From positions 1,364,001 to 1,428,000 of the forward strand of contig JBLDXI010000054.1 of assembly GCA_047495785.1 (NCBI GenBank): a DNA stretch of 64,000 bases, in the 5' to 3' direction. Below, one piece after another: positions 1 through 11,813 of the stretch; within the stretch, counting starts at the first letter, position 1; each line of letters starts with the position of its first letter. Made by a program: the position numbers and the translations under genes. Below the pieces are notes generated by a model. The model was not told the origin of the DNA and made no database searches. It was given only the letters and a program-made list of their open reading frames with translations. Origin of the DNA: Lepidodermella squamata. Its lineage: Eukaryota; Gastrotricha.

Positions 1-1080
1 ATAAGCAAGCCATTCATTCTGATGTTCATGTTCATACTGGAAGATGGATGGTGGCAATTTTTACGGGTTAGTGGGTTAGGGTTAGGGCGAGAGATTGAGA
101 GTTAGGGCCCGATTGAAAACGACTTGCTATCGTATGACCTGCAAACTTCAGATATGTCATCAAACAGAGCTAGCCGAGGCGATAACAACAATAACTTGAT
201 GATAGTTCTCTCAGGGTTGATTGGGTTTCCGACATTTGATCGAGCCCGAAATCCACGGTGGATTGTACCGAATCTTCACTTCCTTTCGCGGCAGTAACAG
301 ACAACAGATTTCCCTGAGGCTCGCAATATCGGGTGCGCTACCACAAACCGCAATGACCAAGTCGGAACCACGTGGCCCAAGGCATCGCGCCAAAACCGAT
401 TTGAACACACGAATGTCAAGGTGAAACACATGCCCTAAATATTAACATGAAATTTCAAGTAATATAATGTTCTAAGCAGTAAGATAGTCCAATTGCGTCT
501 CAAAGCTTTAGTTTTAAAAGCATGCATTTTTTATTTTTTTTTAATTGTTCGATGAGCCATGAGCCCGTTTCCCGTCGTCTGTCGTCTCACTATCGAAAGT
601 CAGCGGCGGAGAAATGACTGGTGCTGTTTTCACAAGCTTATTTCCCGTTTACTGTCAAATCGCTTTTTTGAGCATGCATTTGTCGATGTTTCCGATCGTA
701 CGTGGCCAATGCCGCTTATCAGAAAGCAGCTTCCAGAATTTAATAAGGCAGATGAACCCTTGTGTCTCATTAATGTGGTTGATTTTCAGGCCACTTTCCG
801 CTTTAACGATGACAGAATCTCGCGAAATAAGCCAACTGATCACCCCTTTTGTTCAGTTTCCTTTTCACGGCTGACGCTTCGGTACAGGGCGCTGGTGTTG
901 CCGCCCTAACTCGAGCGCAGGCTTACATTTCCCCATCTGGTTAGTGGACGTTTCAACGCTTTGTAGCCGCATTTCTTCGTGATTATTTCGGTCTTGTGAG
1001 GTCCATCCATGAATTTAAGTCATTATTCGAATGAATAGTTAAACATTTGATTTGATTTGATTTATCAATATAAGCTCTCG
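1..1080. other. 5' edge region without a recognised gene
   Basis: I see no supported gene here. A short (TTAGGG)2-like stretch lies near 66-88, but it is far too short to call telomeric. An open frame at 559-909 (+) has no recognisable motif. A short TTTGATTTGATTTGATTT run near 1047-1066 resembles the simple-repeat tail of a LINE, so the stretch before it may be old retrotransposon DNA. That is a guess. Confidence 0.4.
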
Positions 1081-1327
1081 TGCAATAAACGGCAATGAAC
1101 GACAGCAGTGTGTACTATTCCAATTTATTTCTTAAACCAACCCAAGTTAAATCTGTTTCGAGAGAAAGTACGCTAATTTGTCAAACTCTACTGTGAGAAA
1201 CCAAGGCTATTATATAGGATGTGATCTCAACTAAGAAGCTACTCATCAGATTCAATATTCATATCCGAATTAAAAAGCTGCTGGCTGACCGTGCACGGCT
1301 GGTTTAGGCTTTAGCGGCGAAAAAAAA

Positions 1328-3039
1328 TTATAGAGCCAGCCGTTGGAGGGCTGCCTTGCAAGCAGCAGCTAATGCATCCACGGCCGAGGCTAACACATCA
1401 ACGACAGCTTTTTTATAAAGATTATCAGTGGTCGTGGTCGCGTTCGTAGTCGTCGTGGGTTGGGTCGTAGTCGTGATAAAAGGCGCAATCGTAGTGTCCA
1501 AGTTGATGCCCAGATTTAACTAGAAAACACAAGAATTTCGTATTTAAAGCTGTCAAGCCGCTCAAGCAATGATATTTACATCAGCCGATGCGTCGTAACC
1601 GTTGCAGAGAAGCATTCGCTTGGTAGTATCGAAGCCTGGAGATGTGAGGTACTGACCCTGCGCATTAATGTAAACACCCTGACCCGGCGAGAAGCTTAGA
1701 TTGCCTTCCTGAGAGTTATTGTAGCCAGCAGCCGGACTCCAGTTGGTGAAGCTTGTGTTCGTGAACTGTGTGCCATCGTCCCCTAAAGAGAAATTTTAGT
1801 GAAAAATACAGGGCGAATCAATGGCATTTACATGTCCAGCCATTGACGCCGATGCTGTTGTCATTGGCGTTGTGAAGGCCGATCCAGAATTCGTTGCCAA
1901 GGCCAGCCACTGCCTTGATCGCAGCGTTCAAGTCGTCTCGCGACTGGATGGTCGCCAAACCTCGGCGACAAGCGACTGAAACGCCGGTTTCGGGGGTCGT
2001 AACCACTTGGTACTAGTATATGAATCAAGATTGCCACATCGTAGCTTATGAATCAACAAGCATTCGCAGTACCTTTTGTGCAGTGTTGCACAGATAGGCG
2101 CGCTTCGTCGCTGCTGCAGAGATGAAATACAAGCCCTTCTCATTCATGTAGATGCCCGCGCCGTTAGCGAGGTTCAAGCTGGTATCTCGAGGGTTAGTGT
2201 AGCCGGTCAGTGGGCTCCAGTTGACGAAGCTGGTGCGGGTGAACACAGTGCCATCGCCCCCTTAAAGTTTGTAGCTATAAAAATTTTGCAAATTATTGTT
2301 TTCGGACTCACAAGTCCAGCCGTTAACTCCTTCGCTGCTTTTTCCAATATTGCGCAGGCCAATCCAGTACTCGCCCTTCTTGCCACCGATCGCCTTGATA
2401 GCAGCGTTCAAGTCATCTTGAGACTGGATCGTAGCAAGGCCATTCGGGCAAGCAGCGCCTGCCACGGTGTCAGGAGTCGTGATGACTTTGTACTGAAAAA
2501 TGCTGGTTGCTTAAGCGATATCCTAATTGAAATGTTTTACCTTCAGCTGACCGTTGCACAGCAGTGGGCGAGCGACTGTTGCGAAACCATCTGCGGATGA
2601 GTACTGGCCCTTTTCATTGATGTAGACACCCTGGCCTGAAGCTGATCGCATATTGGTATCCTGAGGGTCTGTGTATCCAGCCGCCGGGTTCCAATTGACG
2701 TAGCTAGTACGGCTGAAAATCGAACCATCGCTCCCTTTGAATTAGACGCAATTAAGCTAGCAAGCTACAGCGAGAATGCCCAAATCACTTACAAGTCCAT
2801 CCATTGACACCGTCCGCGTTGTTGCCGGTGTTGTAGAGGCCGATCCAGTATTGGCCCACTCGGCCTCCCATCGCGCTGACAGCCGCATTCAAGTCGTCCT
2901 TCGATAAGATAGAAGCAACACCGTAGGGGCAGGCGTTTGAAGTGCCAACACTAGGCGTTAGGTTGAGGTAGTATCTTGCGGCTGCGGAATACCCAACGGC
3001 AGCGAACAATGCTGTTGCGACAAAAGTGAAACGAGTCAT
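1328..3039 (-). CDS. Secreted triple CTLD-like protein, copy A (7 exons, 461 aa)
   Basis: Exons on the minus strand are 3039-2793, 2734-2541, 2492-2312, 2260-2073, 2012-1832, 1782-1580 and 1519-1328. An N-terminal signal peptide (MTRFTFVATALFAAVGYSAA) is followed by three C-type-lectin-like domains at about residues 22-147, 148-270 and 271-398, each with a WIGL core, a WTW/DG motif and one N- and one C-terminal Cys. A Thr-rich linker (TTTTQPTTTT) and an Ala-rich tail with one Cys end the protein. The intron inside each CTLD is phase 1 and splits the second Trp of W-T-W; introns between CTLDs are phase 0. Splicing at the GT inside the apparent 'TGT AAG' restores Trp. EPN/QPD and WND calcium motifs are absent, so sugar binding is not assured. 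Exons 1-2 and the upstream DNA are almost identical to copy B. The start was chosen because it opens the signal peptide 72 bp from a TATA box. Confidence 0.85.
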
Positions 3040-3105
3040 TAAAATGAACGGAACGATGAGATGGAGGAATTTGAAACTGATAAAAAGCGGCTTTTTAGCC
3101 CGTAA

Positions 3106-3111
3106 TTTATA
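3106..3111 (-). promoter_or_regulatory. TATA box of CTLD copy A
   Basis: TATAAA reads on the minus strand 72 bp upstream of the ATG, inside GCCTATAAATTACGGGCT. The same box and spacing occur in all seven CTLD copies. Upstream (about 3130-3240) is the conserved block with a GCTCGAAATAG-like motif, CACCTG and CTTGTTTGTTTTGC. Confidence 0.75.
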
Positions 3112-3533
3112 GGCACTTATTGTCTCAATTCCACCGGTGCACGAGCTATTTCTAGCGATCAAAATATAAATGAAGTGCAGGTGTTTAATGCCTATTTCGA
3201 GAAGCAAAACAAATAAGCTTCTTCACAACTCTTTCTTACGAGAAAAAGAATGAAAGAAACGAAGCAAAATAAAATTCTTGTGTCAACAACCGTCGAATTT
3301 ACACTAGGCCACCCCCTCAGAGATGATAGAGTGCTCACTTCCCCTCAAAAATAAGCAGCTTTATAGGTTCATTTGACAGGCGATTAACTCATTGTCCTGG
3401 AGTTCAAAGTTCGAAATTGAACTAATTACAAGTCAATAGTTCACAAAAATCGCTGCGTATCGATTTTCGAATTCTAAGGTGGGAGACGTGTTTGGTTTCT
3501 TGCCTTTTTTGATAGAGCTCTTATTGAAATTGA

Positions 3534-6500
3534 TTACGCACGGCGATGGCGGCAGGTGATAAGAATCGATTTGAACGACGAATATCTCAACGAACTCGCC
3601 AAGCCATACACTGGATTCACGGCGAACAAGGAAATCAGCGGTAACAGATGCGACCTGCTCGACAAACGAATGTGTAAGGTGGAAGCTATGACTGAAAGTG
3701 AGCCATGGTTTGTTGTTTCCACGATCAAGTGCATGCTGAAGAATTTGAAGAAAAAATCATGCAACGCATAATGAAAATTGGCGGCGGTGTCACCGAAGAA
3801 AGGCTGCTCGCAATGTCAGGCGACCTACAGCATGTATAGCTGCCACGGCGGCCAGCGAGTCAGCCCAACGTCAGCGATTTCTCGAAGGGATAATCGCTGA
3901 CCTCCAACGGCAACTGGAGGCGAGTAAGCAGGAAATCGAAAAATACAAGAAAGAGCTGGAGGAATTGAAACCCAAGGTGGAAGACCTGAAGCCCAAGCTT
4001 GAAGAAGTGAAAAGCAACACGTATGCGAACGTTGTCAGCGATCTGAGGAAGAAGACGTCGAAACTGGAGACGAAAGTCGAGAAGACTGGGGCAAAAATGG
4101 AAGCGGATATATATATGCGGGGGCGGTCGTCCTGAATGGCATCAAGGAAGGATCGGGCGGATCTTTGGAGGAGGCGGTAAAGACGGCGATTCCATTGCTG
4201 GACACGGTGTACTTCAGAACCCGCCGGCTAGGAATTCGCCGTGAGGGCATCAGGGCAAGACCAGTGTTGGTCATCCCGGTGAACAGTAATGCCATCCGAG
4301 AGAAACTGGAGGAGATCAAGGATGCGCTACCTAATCGACCATTTGCCCCGGCAAACTTCAGGGAATCCGATGACGCACTTATGAAAGCAGGCAAGCTACT
4401 TCAAAATTCGAGGTTTGCGGTTGCGGGTGGTGAAAGAGAACGATGTTGTAAGGCTTCGTTACGACCCAAGGACGAAGAAAGTCGTCGAAAGTGACGAGCA
4501 AGTGGCCGTCTTTGATGGTTACTTCCGTTCTCCGTGACAGACTGAGGGGAACAACAGGAAAAAACGCGAAGTTTGGAGAGGAGCCTCTCGGAACATTCAC
4601 GGATTCCGGGAGGAGAAACGTGAAGGGCTGGCGGATAGGGTGCGGCAGCATGAATTCTCAGGATGGATGGAAGAGCCATTCTTCCAGGAATTCTCAGTAT
4701 TAGTAACTCGGTGCTTGACTATGCGCTCGTCAACCTGGACAGCTTCGCAAAAGTGGAGGAAATGAAAGTCGTTACTGCGAACGATTGGCTGTCGGATCAC
4801 AGAGAGATTTGTTTAAAAGTGAGAAAAGAAACTGACGTACCGGGCAAACTGAGGATTGACAGCAAGCGATTTCAAAATGAGTTACGTGACTTCGTGCTAA
4901 ATTTGAACGGCGATGAAACGGGACCAGCATTGGCTGAAGGGCTGTGGACGGTCGCGGAACGTTCGCAAAGGACGAGTTCGTGCAAATGGAGGAAGCCGGG
5001 TGCCTGGTGTGAAACAAACGTACCCCGATTGAAGCAGAACAGGCTGGTGTCGCTGACCGACAACGAGAGATTGAAAATTCTTATTGAAAACCCCAACAAA
5101 GTCTGGGAACTGAAGAAGAAAGAAGGTAGGCCCAAAATGCCGACAGTGGGAGCGTCGAGGGCGCATCTAAGCGAGGCGCTCGGATGAGATTTGTCGGTCA
5201 AGGTGATAAAGCCCTCAAAGCCAGTGATATTTGCGACTCTGGTGAAACGAGCGAACACAACGCTGGAGGAGGAACCAGCCAAAGGGATGAAACTCTACAG
5301 TCTGCAAAACTGGACAAACCCGTTTACGCTGCTAGGGGCTCTGACAAAAGTGGCTACGGCTCAGCGACCAAAGGAAGACTTCAGGGCGAGGAAAGAAGTA
5401 CTGCTGAAGGAGGTCGCGATCAACGAGGTGAAGTCAGAGATCATAAAGTGTTCGAAGCTGTCGGCCGCCGGCATTGATGGAGTTGGATACAGGGAGCTAC
5501 AAGCAATTTCGAAACGATGGCACCGTTGTTGAGCAGGATTTATTCTGACACGCTAGCAGGAAAGCCGTACCCGATCAAATGGAAGACAGCCCTACTGACG
5601 CCAATCTACAAGCAGGGTGACCCAAACGAGCCGAAAAATTACAGGGCAGTCTCTTTGCAACCTTGTATAGCTAAAGTCTTCTCCTGGATTATAGATTTGC
5701 GGCTACGAGGATGGTTGAAACTGTACTTGCCACTGAAGAAGAGCCAGTTTGGTTTCCAGGAGGGCGTATCCACAGTCGACGCGGCTATTTTCTTGCAAAC
5801 GATAATCTCTTATTGGCTGGAGAGGGTCTATGCGACATTCGTCGACTTCAAAGCGGCGTTTGATAAAGTCGACCGGGAGCTACTGTTTCGAAAGCTGGAA
5901 AAGCGGGGGTTATCAGTTCGGTTTATCGCCGTTCTGCGGGATATATGTACAGTGAAACGCGAGCGGCGATATCCGTCGGCAAAGAAATTTCTCATCCCTT
6001 CACCACTTGGACGGGTGTGAAGCAGGGCGACCCACTGTCACCCCTGCTGTTTTGCATCTTCATTGACGACCCAGAGGAGGAGCTTAGCGGAGTACCGGAT
6101 CTGCCGCTCGGCGCGGAGGGAGTTCGGATCATCCTATTTGCCGATGATGTCGTCATTCTGTCAGCATGGCATCATGAGATGACGGGGTACCTCATGCGAC
6201 TGGCAAAGTACGAGGCTGACCATAGCACGACGGTTAATGTCGAAAAGACAAAGTACATGATATTCGGCAAAAAAGAAGAGGGCGAGCCGAAACCCCTTCA
6301 GTTCAAGGGCACCCCGCTGGAGGAAGTCCATAAGTTCAGGTAGTACTTGGGATGGTCTGAAAGCAATCTCTCCTTCGGTGAAGCAAGGAAACAAGCGCAT
6401 CTCAAAATGGCAAGAATCTGTCAGAAATCGTTACTCGTCGATACGTCGCGAAATTTTGACTGGTAATCTTGGTAGCCGCCCGATCTCGATCCGCCGAGCC

Positions 6501-6955
6501 GCTCGAGCCGAATTCTGCTGTTAGTTAGAGCAGATGCTATTTTTGGAAACCATGTCTTCACAACTCCTGAGTGCCGACTGTGTAACGCTAAGACGGAGGC
6601 TTCTAGCTGGCGGTTATTGAACCACATCACAAGGGAGTGCCCTTGCAGCGACGTTCGCCTTGAGATACCACAAATCGACAGATTGTTATACAGCAGGGCC
6701 GAAAAAGATAGCGCAAAGATACACTACTAATAAAAAGAGCTGCGGAAAAATATTATGGTTAAAGTGAAAGCGCAGTGCTTATCAATAACAATGAAAAGTA
6801 TTTTGAGGAATAAGAAGTTGATTGTTTTTATTCAGAAATCAGAATAATTTTTCTTCCCTTTTGTTTCCCTCTATGTTTTTAATATCGCTTTAATATCGTG
6901 GAACGCATCAATAAATCAATCGCAATAAATCGCAATAAAAATCAAACAATAAACG
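3534..6955 (+). mobile_element. Degenerate non-LTR retrotransposon (LINE)
   Basis: The order is a coiled-coil, gag-like part (about 3890-4130), an ORF1-like part (4140-4500), the C-terminal end of an AP-type endonuclease with a DW.SDH motif (about 4690-4810), a reverse transcriptase (5517-6343) and a C-terminal CCHC-type knuckle (about 6570-6640, C-x2-C...H-x4-C). A (CAATAAATCG)-like tail lies near 6905-6955. Frames change at about 4130, 4490, 5190, 5510, 5950 and 6340, and most of the endonuclease N-terminus is missing, so it is dead. It lies between the upstream flank of CTLD copy A and the 3' flank of copy B. The 5' limit is uncertain. Confidence 0.8.
5517..6343 (+). pseudogene. Reverse transcriptase domain of the LINE, frameshifted
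   Basis: Two overlapping frames (5517-6020 and 5945-6343) carry the fingers/palm motifs in order: L-T-P-I-Y-K-Q-G-D, N-Y-R-A-V-S-L, a QFGFQEG motif, F-V-D-F-K-A-A-F-D (catalytic Asp), G-V-K-Q-G-D-P-L-S-P-L-L-F and F-A-D-D-V-V-I at about 6137-6157 (the catalytic DD). The QGDP.SP and FADD motifs are typical of non-LTR retrotransposons of the Jockey/CR1/R1 type. A frameshift near 5950-6010 and a stop at 6341-6343 break the frame. Confidence 0.85.
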
Positions 6956-7124
6956 ACAGCAATGTGTACTATTCAAATTTATTTCTTAAACCAACCCAAG
7001 TTAAATCTGTTTCGAGAAAAAGTAAGCTAATTTGTCAAACCAAGGCTATTATATAGGATGTGATCTCAACTAAGAAGCTACACATCAGATTCAATATTCA
7101 TATCCGAATTAAAAAGCTGCTGGC

Positions 7125-8840
7125 TTATAGAGCCAGCCGTTGGAGGGCTGCCTTGCAAGCAGCAGCTAATGCATCCACGGCCGAGGCTAACACATCAACG
7201 ACTGCTTTTTTATAAAGATTATCAGTGGTCGTGGTCGCGTTCGTAGTCGTCGTGGGCTGGGTCGTAGTCGTGATAAAAGGCGCAATCGTAGTGTCCAAGT
7301 TGATGCCCAAATTTAACTAGAAAACACAAAAATTTCGAATTTAAAGCTTTCAAGCCGCTCAAGCAATGATATTTACATCAGCCGATGCGTCGTAGCCGTT
7401 GCAGAGAAGCATTCGCTTGGTAGTATCGAAGCCTGGAGATGTGAGGTACTGACCCTGCGCATTAATGTAAACACCCTGACCCGGCGAGAAGCTTAGATTG
7501 CCTTCCTGAGGGTTATTGTTGCCAGCAGCCGGACTCCAGTTGGTGAAGCTTGTGTTCGTGAACTGTGTGCCATCGTCCCCTAAAGAGACATTTCAGTGAA
7601 AATTTAAAGCTAATCAAAGGCATTTACATGTCCAGCCATTGACGCCGATGGTCCTGTCATTTGTGTTGTGAAGGCCGATCCAGAATTCGCTGCCAAGACC
7701 AGTCACAGCCTTGACGGCCGCGCTCACGTCGTCTCGCGATTGGATCGTCGCCAAACCGCGGCGGCAGGCGTTTGAAACGCCAGTGTCAGGGGTCGTGACC
7801 ACTTGGTACTATATTTTAATCGAATCGAGATTTTCACGCATTGTGGCTCGACAACAAGCAATCGCAATACCTTTGGTGCAGCATTGCACAGATAGGCGCG
7901 CTTCGTCGATGCTGCAGAGATGAAGTACAAGCCCTTCTCATTCATGTAGATGCCCGCGCCGTAAGCGATGTTCAAGTTTGTATCTAGCGGGTTAGTGTAG
8001 CCGGTCAGTGGGCTCCAGTTGACGAAGCTACTGACGGTGAACACAGTGCCGTCAGCCCCTGAAAGTTTGTGTTGCTAGTCAAAGTTTGAAAGTCAATATT
8101 TTTTAGACTCACACGTCCATCCGTTAATGCCCTCACTAATTTTGCCATTATTACGCAAGCCAATCCAGTACTCGCCCTTCTTGCCACCGATCGCCTTGAT
8201 AGCAGCGTTCAAGTCATCTCGAGATTGGATCGTAGCAAGGCCATTCGGGCAAGCAGCGCCTGCCACGGTGTCAGGAGTCGTGATGACTTTGTACTGAAAA
8301 ATGCTGGTTGCTTAAGCGATATCCTAATTGAAATGTTTTACCTTCAGCTGACCGTTGCACAGCAGTGGGCGAGCGACTGTTGCGAAACCATCTGCGGATG
8401 AGTACTGGCCCTTTTCATTGATGTAGACACCCTGGCCTGAAGCTGATCGCATATTGGTATCCTGAGGGTCTGTGTACCCAGCCGCCGGGTTCCAATTGAC
8501 GTAGCTAGTACGGCTGAAAATCGAACCATCGCTCCCTTTGAATTAGACGCAATTAAGCTAGCAAGCTACAGCGAGAATGCCCAAATCACTTACAAGTCCA
8601 TCCATTGACACCGTCCGCGTTGTTGCCGGTGTTGTAGAGGCCGATCCAGTATTGGCCCACTCGGCCTCCCATCGCGCTGACAGCCGCATTCAAGTCGTCC
8701 TTCGATAAGATAGAAGCAACACCGTAGGGGCAGGCGTTTGAAGTGCCAACACTAGGCGTTAGGTTGAGGTAGTATCTTGCGGCTGCGGAATACCCAACGG
8801 CAGCGAACAATGCTGTTGCGACAAAAGTGAAACGAGTCAT
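7125..8840 (-). CDS. Secreted triple CTLD-like protein, copy B (7 exons, 461 aa)
   Basis: Exons on the minus strand are 8840-8594, 8535-8342, 8293-8113, 8058-7871, 7808-7628, 7579-7377 and 7316-7125, with the same phases as copy A. Signal peptide, three CTLD-like domains, Thr-rich linker and the tail KKAVVDVLASAVDAL... match copy A. Exons 1-2, intron 1 and at least 400 bp upstream are virtually identical to A (I saw one difference, near 8477), while exons 3-5 carry several amino-acid changes. Examples are K-I-S-E-G-I versus K-S-S-E-G-V, and a DDVSAAV stretch versus DDLNAAI. The uneven divergence suggests recent gene conversion of the 5' half rather than one simple duplication. Confidence 0.85.
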
Positions 8841-8906
8841 TAAAATGAACGGAACGATGAGATGGAGGAATTTGAAACTGATAAAAAGCGGCTTTTTAGC
8901 CCGTAA

Positions 8907-8912
8907 TTTATA
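8907..8912 (-). promoter_or_regulatory. TATA box of CTLD copy B
   Basis: TATAAA on the minus strand lies 72 bp from the copy B ATG, in the same context as copy A. The duplicated upstream block continues to about 9262, where similarity to the copy A flank fades. Confidence 0.75.
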
Positions 8913-9269
8913 GGCACTTATTGTCTCAATTCCACCGGTGCACGAGCTATTTCTAGCGATCAAAATATAAATGAAGTGCAGGTGTTTAATGCCTATTTCG
9001 AGAAGCAAAACAAATAAGCTTCTTCACAACTCTTTCTTACGAGAAAAAGAATGAAAGAAACGAAGCAAAATAAAATTCTTGTGTCAACAACCGTCGAATT
9101 TACACTAGGCCACCCCCTCAGAGATGATAGAGTGCTCACTTCCCCTCAAAAATATGCAGCTTTATAGGTTCATTTGACTGGGAATTAAGTCATTGTCCTG
9201 GAGTTCAAAGTTCAAAATTTTACTAATTACAAGTCAATAGATCACACAAATCGGTAGCGGTTCGATTAC

Positions 9270-9890
9270 CGGTTCCAGGTTCGAGCGAGCGTTTGGTCAT
9301 TGCTATTGTAAGAGACGGCCGATTTTTTATTCCAAATCGATAGGCGACCGAAAATTCAACCTCCCTTTTCGACCTTGACCCTTTGAGGCGGCCCACACTG
9401 GATCCAAGGTGAAATTGAACGACTTTCAGAAGCCAACTTGTTCGCAAGATTGATCTGGAGCCCCAATATTTTGACCGCTGCAAATTTCGAATCCAATTCA
9501 CCCTTAGGTAGCAATTTCTCCATTTTATGCGTGCGAACGATAATGAGTCATCAAATAACTTGGATGTTCAATGCGCGGAAAGCTCTTTTTCAGTAATTTT
9601 AATAATTGCAATAATTATTTCTCAATCATTCTCTCGCCTTAACAAAAGGAATTTTAGTTACCTGTGCCCTGATTTTTGCGCCCATTAATTTTACGCATTG
9701 ACTCGAAAATTAAATTTAAAATTATGCATGGGTTAACGATTTCAGTAAAATAGCCGGCAGGTTTCATTCTCGGTACTACGGCAGGATGTTTGGTTTTATA
9801 AAGAACACCCTGCATTGGTTTGAAGTTTGAAACGGTTTCTCGGATCGACATAACACGGCAACAATTTTCACTATTTCTCCACTTTATTTC
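9270..9890. other. Intergenic DNA, nothing recognised
   Basis: This stretch lies between the end of the A/B duplicated flank and the CTLD relic. Open frames on the minus strand (9223-9501, 9654-9851) show no domain, no signal peptide and no good splice context. Confidence 0.4.
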
Positions 9891-9904
9891 TTCATTAAAC
9901 TGGC

Positions 9905-10315
9905 TAGATTAGATTAGTTGGACCAGGAGACCACCGAACGCTAAGACATACAGCAAATTCCTTCGGCCGGTACTCGGCAACGTTTACACCAACCGTTGCC
10001 TCGTAGCCATTCCAGAGAGGCATGCATGAAGCATGCGTTTGTTATCAGCGAATCCTGAATTCAGCTAGGACGTAATTGCCCTGCGCATTCATGTAAACAC
10101 CCTTGCCCGACGAGAAGAGTAGATTGGCAACCTGAAGGTTCAAGTTCCGTCGCCGGGCTCAAGTCGGTAAAGCTATTACGGGTGAAAATCGAATCGTCAA
10201 TTCCTTTTAATTCGATACAAATTTACTAGCGGTAACGAGATCGCATACCCAACGGCAGCGAGCAAAGCTGTTGCGCAAAAGGCGAAACGAGACAGTAGAA
10301 TGAACCAAACTGTAA
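9905..10315 (-). pseudogene. CTLD gene relic, promoter-proximal
   Basis: On the minus strand, 10315-10235 matches the signal-peptide exon (ATALLAAVGYA-like), but the expected start codon is CTG. It jumps, without the CTLD N-terminal half, to an exon-2/6-like segment: a DDSIFTRNSFT-like block near 10205-10150, then a GKGVYMNAQGNY-like block near 10105-10060, ending in an LWNGYE-like end near 10010-9985. Frameshifts separate the blocks. Upstream (10430-10520) it keeps the family block with GTGTTTAATGCC and AAACAAACAAGCTTC. It is a deleted, non-coding copy. Confidence 0.7.
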
Positions 10316-10689
10316 GAAGAAGGAATTAACAACGATGAAAGCTGCCTGGTTAGCATATATTTATTTATTTGTTTACAAGCTTTAACCCGAAGCACTCAGT
10401 AGCACTCAGTTTAGAGACACTTTTTGTCTAAATTGCACGAGCGATATTCGAGCGATAATAAAGTGCAGGTGTTTAATGCCTATTTCGAGAAGCAAAACAA
10501 ACAAGCTTCTTCCCACTCATTCGTACGAAAAAAAGAATGAAGGAAATAAAGCAAAATAAAATTCTTGTGTCAACAATTATTATGCGAAAGGTTATTCATA
10601 ATGACGCACCCTTGGTGAAAAATAGACAGTATTTACGGGTTCGATAGATGACAGAAGTTCCCCTTGAGCTCTTGAAATTAGGTCCAATT

Positions 10690-11225
10690 TATCTCGAGAT
10701 ATCAATCAAGGCCGCTTGAACTTCACAAAAAAGCCTTTTGGCGACGATGTTGAAACCATTTTTGTTAGATTTTGGCAACAAAGCAAATCAAGACTCGCCT
10801 CCACGAAGCTTCGCGAAGAAAGCCATTGATACTGCCGGTCGCTTTGCCGATGTTTGCTTTGATACAACAGGTGTCGAACTTCTCCAGCAAGCTTCGAGCT
10901 ATGCACTGAAGCCTAGCGGTGTCCTGATGCTGGTTGGCATGAACTCATTGTCAGTGATAGACATGATTCGCAAGGAGTTTCACATCAGATCGCTACAACT
11001 GCACATACCAGGCAGGCAGCTGTTGACCTTGTGGCTTCCAAAAAGTTGACAGGGCTGGACAAAATGGTCACTCACACCTTTCCCTCTCAGAGCAAACTGT
11101 CGAAGCTTTCGAGACAGCGGCTAACGCCATCGCAGCAGGAGCCGCAATTTCCAAAAATGGCCGCACAACAGGCGCCGCCTCCCTTCTCGATTCCGGACTT
11201 CAGACCATTATATTTACAGTGAATT
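10690..11225 (+). pseudogene. Sorbitol/polyol dehydrogenase-like (MDR) pseudogene fragment
   Basis: The frame at 10738-11049 encodes the coenzyme-domain part of a zinc-type medium-chain dehydrogenase, including a V-C-F-D-T-T-G-V-E stretch and S-G-V-L-M-L-V-G-M. Further on, in other frames, come a V-A-S-K-K-L-T-G-L-D-like stretch, a V-T-H-T-F-P motif and an A-F-E-T-A-A-N-A stretch. This is the C-terminal order seen in sorbitol dehydrogenases. At least two frameshifts (about 11020 and 11085) and the lack of the catalytic N-terminal half show it is not functional. Confidence 0.65.
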
Positions 11226-11813
11226 TCACGACGGCTTCAGCCATCGCGAGTTTATGCGTGGGAAGTCTCTCGCGCTGTCGGGTAACAAATTTTTTAATAT
11301 TTTTTTGCTATTTTTTTAATAAGGTTTGCGTGAAAACACATAAAAACTAGCCTACTTAATTTTTTACGGCTTATTTCTCGTCTAATTTTCGAGTTTAAGA
11401 ATTTTGCAGACATAGAGTTTTCTAGTCAAACTGAAAAATCGGACGAAAAAAGCTAATTGAGTATAGTTTTATTTCGTGACTCTACTCTATTGGTGATACG
11501 TGTTGATATCTGCTGATGCAAAATGATTTCATAGCGCAATAAGCCACGTGGCCAAGGTGCGACTTGAAAATACGAGGCAATGGTATAAAATCACTTCCTA
11601 CAGGGATGACGATTCCGTGACACTAATATCTATTGGTTAATTTTGGCGATGTCCAGGTGAACATGTGGCTAATAGCTTCAATGTGCAAAGTTCAAGGTAC
11701 ACGGGGATTACGCTATAAAATCACATCCGATTTAGCAAGTAGACCAACAGTTCGCTCTGAACCTTCGGGACGTTTTACCTAGCTGATAAATCTTCAAAGC
11801 TTCATTCTTCAAA

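Noticed and set aside
66-90. GGGTTAGGGTTAGGG-like telomeric repeat
   Set aside because: Only about two units; the nematode repeat would be TTAGGC; no extended array.
11031-11222. Separate small protein gene downstream of the dehydrogenase-like ORF
   Set aside because: Other frames of the same stretch continue the dehydrogenase C-terminus, so this is a frameshifted pseudogene.
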